Assembly (NCBI GenBank): GCA_020627865.1
Contig: JAHDGC010000001.1
Location: 1-51,307 of the forward strand
Length of the DNA: 51,307 nucleotides
Source of the DNA: Saprospiraceae bacterium
Lineage (GTDB): Bacteria > Bacteroidota > Bacteroidia > Chitinophagales > Saprospiraceae
Reading direction: 5' to 3'
Shown here one piece after another: positions 36,601 through 48,600 of the stretch (the stretch's first letter is position 1; the number at the start of each line of letters is the position of its first letter). The notes under the pieces are model-generated. The model searched no databases. It saw only the letters and a program-made list of their open reading frames with translations, and had not been told where the DNA came from. A program made the translations under genes and the position numbers.

Positions 36601-39600
36601 TAGATGGAATTCCAGGTACATCAGCAGACAATTCAAACCCTTTGAATGCTTGTGATCCTGATCCTTATGCTATACCGGGGGGCGATTGTGATGGAGATGG
36701 CCTGACGAACGCAGAAGAGGATACCAATAACAATGGTAGTTGTAATTTGGGAGAAACTTGTGCGGATAATCCGGATATGGATGGCGATGGTTACAATGAT
36801 GGGGATGAAGTTAATAATATTGGTTCCAACCCTTTGAACCCCTGTGATCCAGATGTATATGCAGTTCCTACAAATGATTGTGATAACGATGGTATTCCAA
36901 ATGGCCTAGAGGATTTAAATAGTAATGGAACCTGTGATGTCAATGAAACTTGTGCAAATGATCCGGATACCGATGATGATGGTATCCCTGATGGAACAGA
37001 GGTAAACAATGGAACTGATCCACTTGATCCTTGTGATCCTAATCCGCTGGCTATCCCGACGAATGATTGTGATGGCGATGGCATGACAAACGAGGAGGAA
37101 GACTTGGCAGGAACTGATCCAACAAGTGCGGATACAGACGGTGATGGTATTGATGATATAGATGAAATAAATACTGGAACTGATCCCCTAGATGCTTGTG
37201 AGCCTAATGTTTATGCAATTCCGACAGGCGATTGTGATAACGACGGTATTCCAAATAGTATAGAGGATATTAACAACAATGGCGTTTGTGACGCCAATGA
37301 AACCTGTGCTGATAATCCAGATACAGATATGGATGGTTTGAGTGATGGTACAGAGTCTAATAATGGTAGTGATCCACTCGACCCTTGTGATCCGAATCCA
37401 AATGCTATACCTACAAATGATTGTGATAATGATGGCTTAACAAATGGAGAGGAAACGGCTATAGGAACCGACCCGCTCGATCCAGATACGGATAATGATG
37501 GCGTACCGGATGGTACTGAAGCTACCAATGGCAGCGATCCTTTAGACCCTTGTGATCCAGACCCTACTGCTATTGCCTCTGGGGATTGTGATAGTGATGG
37601 TTTGAGCAATGGTGATGAAGTTATTGCTGGCACAGATCCCGCAAATCCGGATACAGATGGCGATGGTATCTCTGACGGAATAGAAGTACCAAATGGTAGT
37701 AATCCGCTTGATCCTTGTAGTCCAAACCCAACAGCAATAGCCTCAAATGATTGTGATAATGATGGCTTACCCAATGGTGATGAAACCACTGCGGGTACTG
37801 ATCCTACTAATCCGGATACAGATGGAGATGGTGTCAATGATGGCGATGAGGTAACCAATGGCTCCGATCCATTAGATGCTTGTGACCCAGATGTATACGC
37901 TATTCCTTCTGCCGATTGTGATAATGATGGTATCATTAATGGACTGGAAGATTTGAATGGCAATGGAACCTGTGATGCGAATGAAACCTGTGCAGACGAT
38001 CCAGATACAGATGACGATGGTATCAATGATGGTGCGGAATCAAACAATGGAACCAATCCACTCGATCCTTGTGATCCAAATCCAGCAGCTATCGCAACCA
38101 ATGATTGCGATAATGATGGTTTAACCAATGGAGAGGAAACTACCGCTGGTACTGATCCAACAAATCCAGATACGGATGATGATGGTATTAACGATGGTGA
38201 TGAAGTAACGAATGGCAGTGATCCGCTTGATCCTTGTGACCCAGATGCTACGGCTATTGCGACAAATGATTGCGATAATGATGGTTTAACCAATGGAGAG
38301 GAAGTTACGGAAGGTACCGATCCTACCGTTCCAGATACGGATGGTGATGGTATTAGCGATGGGGATGAAGTAACCAATGGCAGTGATCCGCTCAATCCTT
38401 GTGATCCGAATCCAGCTGCTATTTCATCAAATGATTGTGATAACGACGGTATCATAAACGGTCTAGAAGACCTGAATGGCAATGGAACTTGTGATGCGAA
38501 TGAAACCTGTGCCGATGATCCCGATACGGATGATGATGGCCTCAACGATGGTTTAGAAGTTAGTAGTGGTAGCGATCCACTTGATCCTTGTGATCCGAAT
38601 CCAACAGCTATACCGACTAACGATTGTGATAATGATGGCCTTACCAATGGTGAGGAAGTCGTCGCAGGTACTGATCCCTCGGTACCGGATACGGACGGCG
38701 ATGGCATTAATGATAGTGATGAAATAACCAATGGTAGTGATCCGCTTGATTCTTGTGACCCAGATGCGTATGCTATAAGTTCAGAAGATTGTGATAATGA
38801 TGGTCTTACCAATGGTGCGGAAGACTTGAATGGTGATGGTCTCTGCGGTGCGAATGAAACTTGCGCAGACAATCCTGATACGGATGGTGATGGCATTAAT
38901 GATGGCTTGGAAGTTGCTAATGGTACTGATCCCCTCGATCCTTGTGATCCCAATCCGAATGCTATTCCAACCAACGATTGTGACGGTGATGGATTGACCA
39001 ATGGTGAAGAAATAACCAACGGTACCGATCCTACTGTTTCTGATACGGATGGAGATGGTATAGATGATAGTGACGAGATTGCAAATGGTTCCGATCCGCT
39101 TGATGCTTGTGATCCAGACCCAACAACAGTAGCTACAGCTGACTGTGATAATGATGGGCTGACTAATGGCGAGGAGATCACCGAAGGTACTGACCCAACG
39201 AATCCCGATACAGATGGAGACGGTGTTCCTGATGGTACAGAGGTGACAAATGGCTCCGATCCGTTAGATGCTTGTGATCCAGACCCAACAGCAATCGCTA
39301 CAGCCGATTGTGATAATGATGGTTTAACCAATGGAGAAGAAATTACCAACGGTACTGATCCAACGGACTCAGATTCAGATGATGACGGTATTCCTGATGG
39401 TACAGAAGTAACAAATGGCAGTGATCCATTAGATGCTTGTGATCCAGATGTATATGCAGTTGCCACAGGCGATTGTGATAATGATGGTATCATCAATGGT
39501 TTAGAAGATTTAAACGGTAATGGCGTTTGTGATGCCAATGAAACCTGTGCCGACGATCCAGATACAGATGATGACGGTATCCCTGATGGCACGGAAGTCG

Positions 39601-42600
39601 CAACGGGTACTAATCCACTCGATCCTTGTGATCCAAACCCAACTGCAATCGCCACAGGGGATTGTGATAATGACGGTTTGACAAATGGTGATGAAACAAC
39701 CGCCGGTACCGATCCTGATAATCCGGATACGGATGGAGATGGCCTGAATGATGGCTTTGAGGTAACAAATGGCAGTGATCCATTAGATCCTTGTGACCCG
39801 AATGTGTATGCATCAAGTACAGGAGATTGTGATAACGATGGCCTGACGAATGGAGCAGAGGACTTAAATGCAAATGGTACTTGTGATGCCATAGAAACCT
39901 GTGCTGATAATCCAGATACCGATAGTGATGGTATTAATGATGGATTAGAAGTGACTAATGGTTCTGATCCGCTCGATCCTTGTGATCCGAATCCGAATGC
40001 CATTCCAACAAATGATTGTGATAATGATGGCCTGACGAATGGCGAAGAAGTAACCAATGGTACTGATCCAACTGTTGCCGATACCGATGGAGATGGTATC
40101 CCTGATGGTGATGAAATAACAAATGGTTCTGATCCGCTTGATGCTTGTGATCCTGTTCCAACGGTTGCAACAGCCGATTGTGATAATGATGGTTTGACCA
40201 ATGGCGAAGAAATAACCAACGGTACTGACCCAACTGTTCCAGATACCGACGGCGATGGTATTAATGATGGAATAGAAGTAACTAATGGCAGTGATCCATT
40301 GGATGCTTGTGATCCAAATCCTACAGCAATAGCTTCCAATGATTGTGATAATGATGGTTTGACCAATGGCGAAGAAGTAACCAACGGTACCGACCCAACT
40401 ATGGATGATACCGATGGTGATGGTATCTTGGATGGAGCAGAGGTTACCAATGGAACGGATCCTCTAGATGCTTGTGATCCGGATGTCTATGCAGTTTCTA
40501 CAGGAGATTGTGATAATGATGGAATCATTAATGGCTTGGAAGATTTGAATGGGAATGGCGTTTGTGATGCCGATGAGACTTGTGCCGATGATCCAGATAC
40601 GGATAACGATGGTATCAATGATGGCCTAGAGTTAGCAAATGGTAGTGATCCGCTTGATCCTTGTGATCCAGATGTTACCGCTGTTGCTACAGCCGATTGT
40701 GATAATGATGGCCTGAATAATGGTGACGAAACTACAAATGGTACAGACCCAACAACTCCCGATACGGATGGAGATGGTATCAATGATGGAACAGAAGTTG
40801 CCAACGGCAGCGATCCGCTAAATCCATGTGATCCAGATGTATATGCCGTTGCGAATGGAGATTGTGATAATGATGGTTTGATCAATGGCCTGGAAGATTT
40901 AAATGGTAATGGTGTTTGTGATGCTAATGAAACCTGTGCTGATGATCCAGATACGGATGATGATGGCGTTTCTGATGGAACAGAAAACAACATAGGTAGC
41001 GATCCATTGAACCCTTGTGACCCAGATGCCTCTGGAGATTTAGCAGGTGATTGCGATGGTGACGGTATTACAAATGGCGACGAGATCGTAGGGCCAGATG
41101 GCTTGCCAAATACCGGAGATGAATCTGATCCAAATAATCCTTGTGACCCAAGCGCATCTGGCCTTCCATTCGGAGATTGTGATGGCGATGGTATTACCAA
41201 CGGTGTTGAAATTACCAACGGTACTGATCCGGGCGACTCTTGCGATCCAAATCCAACAGCCTTATCAACCAATGATTGTGATAATGATGGCCTCACAACA
41301 AATGAGGAAGCAATCGCAGGTACTGATCCAACAAATCCAGATACGGATGGTGATGGACTTGGCGATGGTTCTGAAGTTGCTAACGGCAGCGATCCGCTCG
41401 ATCCTTGTGATCCGAATCCTAATGCTATAGCTACCGCTGATTGTGATAATGATGGCTTGACCAATGGAGAAGAAATCACTATAGGTTCTGATCCATTAAC
41501 ACCTGACACAGACGGAGATGGTTTGTTAGATGGGACGGAGGTAACAAATGGCAGCGATCCACTGAATCCTTGTGACCCAGATGTGTATGCTATTGGCACC
41601 AATGATTGTGATAACGACGGTATTATAAATAGCCTAGAGGATTTGAATAGCAATGGGGTCTGCGATGCTAACGAAACCTGTGCTGGCGACCCAGATACTG
41701 ATGACGATGGTATTAGTGATGGCCTTGAAGTTGCTAACGGAACTAATCCATTAAATCCTTGTGATCCGAATCCATATGCTATTCCAACCAACGATTGTGA
41801 TAATGATGGATTGACCAACGGGGATGAACTTACTGCCGGTACCAATCCTACTATACCGGATACAGATGGAGACGGCCTCCTTGATGGGGAGGAAGTTATC
41901 AACGGAAGTGATCCGCTTGATCCTTGCGACCCTGATGCTACAGCTATTGCTTCAAATGATTGTGACGGTGACGGCCTGACCAATGGTAATGAAATCATAA
42001 CAGGTACTGATCCGGGTAATCCAGATACTGATGGCGACGGTTTACTTGATGGAAACGAGGTCAATAACGGTACTAATCCACTGAACCCTTGTGATCCAAA
42101 CCCGAACGCCGTACCAGGGAATGATTGTGACAATGACGGTTTGACCAACAGTGAAGAAGTTACTACGGGTACTGATCCTACGGTTGCCGATACGGATGGC
42201 GATGGTATTAATGATGGGACAGAGATAAGTGATGGAAGTGATCCATTGGATAGTTGTGACCCAGATGCTTATGCTATCGCAACCAATGATTGTGATAATG
42301 ACGGTATCATTAGCGGCCTTGAAGATCTAAATGGAAATGGCGTATGTGATGCTAATGAAACCTGTGCCAATGATCCGGATACCGATGATGATGGTATCAA
42401 TGATGGCACGGAGATAGCCAATAATACAAATCCCCTAGATCCTTGTGACCCGAATCCTAATGCTATTCCTACCAATGATTGTGATAATGATGGGCTTACA
42501 AATGGTGATGAAATAGCCAATGGTACCATCCCTACAGACCCAGATACGGATAATGATGGTATCAATGATGGTACAGAAGTGGTAAATGGTAGTGACCCGC

Positions 42601-45600
42601 TTGATCCTTGCGATCCAGATCCAACATCACTGGCCAGCAATGATTGTGATAACGATGGGCTTACGAATACAGAAGAAATTATTGCAGGAACAGACCCAAC
42701 CGTGACGGATACGGATGGTGACGGCATCCCTGATGGTGTAGAAATTAATAATGGCAGCGATCCTTTAAATCCTTGTGATCCGAATGTGAGCGGAATTTCT
42801 ACTAATGATTGTGATAACGATGGCCTGACCAATGGAGAAGAAGTAACAATAGGTACTGATCCTGCCGTAGCAGATACGGATGGAGATGGATTGTTAGATG
42901 GCGTAGAGGTCGATAATGGTAGTAATCCGCTCAATGCTTGTGATCCCAATGTATATGCAGTTTCTACGGGCGATTGTGATAATGATGGAATCATCAATGG
43001 GCTAGAAGACCTCAACGGGAATGGAGCCTGTGATGCAGGAGAAACCTGTGCAAATGATCCAGATACCGATGATGATGGCATTTCTGATGGTTCTGAATTG
43101 AATAATGATAGCGATCCGCTCGATCCTTGCGATCCAAGTGTACTCGCAGTTCCCACTGGGGATTGTGATAATGACGGCCTCTCAAACGGGGATGAAGTGA
43201 TTGCAGGTACAGACCCAACTATAAGGGATACGGATGGCGATGGCTTATATGATGGCGTGGAGGTTACCAACGGTTCCGATCCGCTCGATCCTTGTGACCC
43301 AGATGTATATGCTACTAATAATGGTGATTGTGATAACGATGGTATTACAAATGGACTAGAAGACTTGAACGGTAACGGCATGTGCGATGCTAATGAAACC
43401 TGTGCTGACGATCCAGATACCGATGACGATGGTATTTCGGATGGATCTGAAACCACTGCCGGCAGTGATCCGCTCAATGCTTGCGACCCGAATGCTTCTG
43501 GCGATCCAACAGGAGACTGCGACGGGGATGGCCTAACCAATCAAGAGGAAATCTTAGGAACGGATGGCGTTGCCAATACTGGGGATGAATCTGATCCAAA
43601 CGATCCTTGTGACCCAAGTGCTATCGGCCTCCCATTCGGAGATTGTGACGGTGATGGTATTCCTAATGGTGTTGAAATAACAAATGGCACCGATCCTGGA
43701 GATTCCTGCGATCCGAATCCTATTGCTTTGCCGACCAATGATTGTGATAATGACGGTTTAACAACTACGGAGGAAAATATTGCAGGAACAGACCCGACAA
43801 ATCCAGATACCGATGGAGATGGCTTGGGGGATGGCTCAGAAGCTCTTAATGGATATGATCCTCTTGATCCTTGTGACCCGAACCCCGGAGCAATTCCTAC
43901 AGGTGATTGTGATAATGATGGATTATTGAATGGGGAGGAAATCACTAACGGTACTGATCCGAGTGTGCCGGATACAGACGGAGATGGACTGTTGGACGGA
44001 GAAGAGGTTGCTAATGGAAGTAATCCGTTAAATGCTTGCGATCCGGATGTATATGCAGTTGCTACAGGCGATTGTGATAATGATGGCCTTATCAACGGTC
44101 TGGAGGATTTAAATGGAGACGGCTCTTGCGATGCTAACGAAACCTGTGCCAATGATCCTGATTCTGATGATGATGGCCGCTCGGATGGGGTGGAAATCAG
44201 CAATGGAACCGACCCGCTTGATCCCTGCGACCCGAATCCTAATGCTATTGCAACCAACGATTGCGATAATGATGGACTTACCAATGGGGATGAAAACATT
44301 GTAGGCACAGACCCAACCGACGCAGATACAGATGGAGATGGCCTGTTAGATGGGGCAGAGGTGGCCAATGGTAGCGATCCACTAAATTCTTGTGATCCCA
44401 ACCCTGTTGCGATAATCAGCAATGATTGTGATAACGATGGCCTGACCAATGGTACAGAGATTAATGTAGGAACTGACCCAACTGATCCAGATACGGATGG
44501 GGATGGTTTGTCTGATGGTATAGAAGTCAATAATGGTACGGAGCCATTAGATCCCTGTGATCCGAATCCGCTCGCTATTGCTGGAAATGATTGTGATAAT
44601 GACGGCTTGACTAATGGCGATGAAGTAACGGAGGGAACTAATCCCACCGTAGCTGATACAGATGGGGATGGCATTCCTGATGGTGCAGAAGTAACCAATG
44701 GTACTGATCCGCTTGATGCTTGCGATCCGGATGTATATGCTGTTGCTACAGCAGATTGCGACAATGATGGTATCATTAATGGCTTGGAAGATTTGAATGG
44801 TAATGGCATCTGCGATGGTGCAGAGACCTGTGCGGATGATCCAGATACGGATGATGATGGTAGAAATGACGGTCTGGAAGTGAATAATGGTACGAATCCG
44901 CTTGATCCTTGTGATCCGAATCCGGCCGCTATCCCAACCAATGACTGCGATAACGATGGCTTGAACAATGGCGATGAAGTTGCCACAGGCACAAATCCAC
45001 TAGATCCAGATACAGACAACGACGGTATCAATGATGGTACTGAAGTCGCTACTGGAAGCGATCCGCTTGATCCTTGTAGCCCGAATCCTAACTCATTACC
45101 TACCAACGATTGTGATGTTGACGGTCTGGTGAATAGCGATGAAATTATCATTGGAACCAATCCTTCCAATCCTGATACGGATGGTGATGGCATTACAGAT
45201 GGGAATGAAGTGGCTACTGGTAGTGATCCGCTCGATCCATGTGATCCTGATCCTACAGCTATCTTGACCACTGATTGTGATAATGATGGCTTGACCAATG
45301 GTGAGGAAATTGCTATTGGTACTGATCCGACCGATCCAGATTCCGATAATGATGGTGTCAATGATGGTGAGGAGATTATTGCTGGAACGGATCCGCTGAA
45401 TCCTTGTGGGCCTGATGTATATGCTGTGGCCACCAATGATTGTGATAATGATGGTATCATCAACGGTCTGGAAGATTTGAATGGTAATGGTCTTTGTGAT
45501 CCTGGGGAAACCTGTGCAGATGATCCAGATACCGATGATGACGGATTAAGTGATGGACTAGAAATTAATACTGGAACTGATCCTTTAGACCCATGTGATC

Positions 45601-48600
45601 CGAATCCAACAGCCATTTTGACTGGCGATTGTGATAATGATGGTCTTACAAATGGGGATGAACTCGTGGAAGGAACCGATCCACTAAATCCAGATACGGA
45701 TGGCGATGGTTTCAATGATGGTACAGAGGTTACCAATGGAACTAATCCTTTGGATTGTTGTGATCCGGATGTTTATGCTGTAGATGCGGCAGATTGTGAT
45801 AATGATGGTATCATCAATGGTTTAGAGGACTTAAACGGAAATGGTATTTGTGACGCCGGTGAAACTTGTGCAGGAAATCCGGATACGGATGGTGATGGCA
45901 TCAGTGATGGAGCAGAGGTAGCAGCCGGTAGTGATCCTTTGGATTCTTGTGATCCAAATTCTTCTGGTGATCCTCAAGGCGATTGTGACGGTGACGGACT
46001 GACAAATGAGGAGGAGATCCTAGGAACGGATGGTATTGCCAATACGGGAGATGAATCTGATCCAAACGATCCTTGTGATCCAAGTGCTATCGGTCTTCCT
46101 TTTGGAGATTGTGACGGTGACGGTATTACCAATGGTGATGAAATCGCTAATAATACTGATCCGGGTGATTCTTGTGATCCAAATCCAACAGCATTAGCGA
46201 CGGATGATTGTGATGGCGATGGCCTAGATACATCTGAGGAGGCAATTGCGGGCACTGACCCAACAGACCCTGATACTGATGGTGATGACTTAGGGGATGG
46301 TGCAGAAGTTGTTAGTGGAAGTGATCCTTTAGATCCATGTGATCCGAATCCAAATGCAATACCGACGAATGACTGTGATAACGATGGATTAATCAACGGT
46401 GATGAGGTTATGGCTGGCACCGATCCAATGAATCCAGATACGGATGGAGATGGCTTATCTGATAATACAGAGGTAATGGATGGTAGCAACCCGCTTGATC
46501 CATGTGACCCAGATGCTTATGCAATTCCTACTGGAGATTGTGATAACGATGGCATCATCAATGACTTGGAAGACCTGAATGGCAATGGCGTTTGTGATGC
46601 TGGTGAGACGTGTGCGGATGATCCAGATTCTGATGATGATGGTTTGAGTGATGGCCTTGAAATTACAGATGGTACTAATCCACTTGATCCTTGTGATCCA
46701 AATGTAACAGCCGTTCCGACGGATGACTGTGATAATGATGGCCTTTCTAATGGTGATGAGCTTACAGCCGGAACCGATCCGACTTCCCCCGATACGGATG
46801 GAGATGGTTTAACGGATGGTGAGGAAGTTGCCAATGGCTCTGATCCTTTGAATCCATGTGATCCAAATGCAACAGGCATCGCTACTGGAGATTGTGATAA
46901 TGACGGCTTGACTAACGGCACAGAAATCTTGATCGGAACGGATCCAACTGTGGCCGATACAGATCAGGATGGATTGCTAGATGGTACCGAGGTGAATGGT
47001 AATACTGATCCGCTTGACCCTTGTGATCCAGACCCGAATGCTATTCCTACAAACGATTGCGATGGTGATGGCTTGACTAATGGCGAGGAAGTAATCAATG
47101 GTACTGATCCTACAGAACCCGATACGGATGGCGATGGTGTTACGGATAGCGAAGAAGTTACTGATGGTAGCAATCCATTGAATCCTTGTGACCCGGATGC
47201 GTATGCTGTACCGACAGGCGATTGCGATAATGATGGTATTATCAATGGTCTTGAGGACTTGAACAGTAATGGTGTGTGTGATGCAACGGAAACTTGTGCT
47301 AATGATCCGGATACCGATGATGATGGCCTAAACGATGGTTTAGAAGTTAATAATGGTAGCGATCCGCTCGATCCTTGTGATCCGAATCCGGTTGCTATCC
47401 CAACCAACGATTGTGATAATGATGGTTTAGCCAATGGCGATGAAATAGATGAAGGTACTGATCCGACTGAACCCGATACGGATGGTGACGGCATCTCTGA
47501 TGGTGCGGAAATAATCAATGGTAGTGATCCATTGGATTCTTGTGATCCAAATGGTGTTGCTGTTGCCTCAGATGATTGCGATGATGACGGGCTTACAAAC
47601 GGTGATGAAATTGCTATCGGAACTGACCCTTCCGTAGCAGATACAGATGGAGATGGTATTTCCGATGGTGTGGAAAACACAAATGGAAGCGATCCGCTTG
47701 ATCCATGCGATCCGAATCCAGCCGCAATAGCCACCAATGATTGTGATAATGATGGACTTTCAAACGGTGATGAAGTAACTGCTGGTACCGATCCTACAGT
47801 ACAGGATACGGATGGAGATGGCTTGTTAGATGGTACGGAAGTTACCAATGGTAGTAATCCGCTAAATGCTTGTGATCCGGATGTATATGCTGTCGCAACA
47901 GGCGATTGTGATAACGATGGTATTATCAATGGCTTGGAAGATTTGAATGGTAATGGTGTCTGTGATACTGGTGAAACTTGTGCTGACGATCCAGATTCTG
48001 ACGACGATGGATTGAGTGATGGACTTGAACTCGATACGGGTAGTGATCCATTAGATCCATGTGATCCAGATATTACTGCTGTACCAACAAATGATTGTGA
48101 TAATGACGGCCTAGCAAATGGAGACGAAGTAGATGAAGGATCCGATCCAACTAATCCAGATACGGATGGAGATGGATTGTTGGATGGAACCGAAGTTAAC
48201 AATGGTAGTGATCCACTAAATCCTTGCGATCCGGATGCTTATGCGGTTGATGCGGTTGATTGTGATAATGATGGTATCATAAACGGGCTTGAGGATTTAA
48301 ATGGTAATGGCATCTGTGATGCAGGTGAAACTTGTGCCGACGATCCAGATACCGATGATGATGGCCTTTCTGACGGTATGGAAGTTGCCACAGGTAGTGA
48401 TCCACTTAACCCGTGTGATCCAAATGCAACAGGTGATCTGCTTGGAGATTGCGATGGTGATGGCCTTAACAATGGAGATGAAATCTTAGGGCCTGATGGT
48501 ATTGCCAACACCGGAGATGAATCTGATCCAAATGATCCTTGTGATCCAAGTGCAACAGGATTACCGCTTGGCGATTGTGATGGAGATGGCCTAACCAACG

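Noticed and set aside
37211-40450. Minus-strand open frame of 1079 codons, Ser/Pro-rich
   Set aside because: It is the reverse image of the plus-strand TSP3 repeat. The plus frame encodes coherent calcium-binding motifs with a signal peptide and runs on for the entire region.
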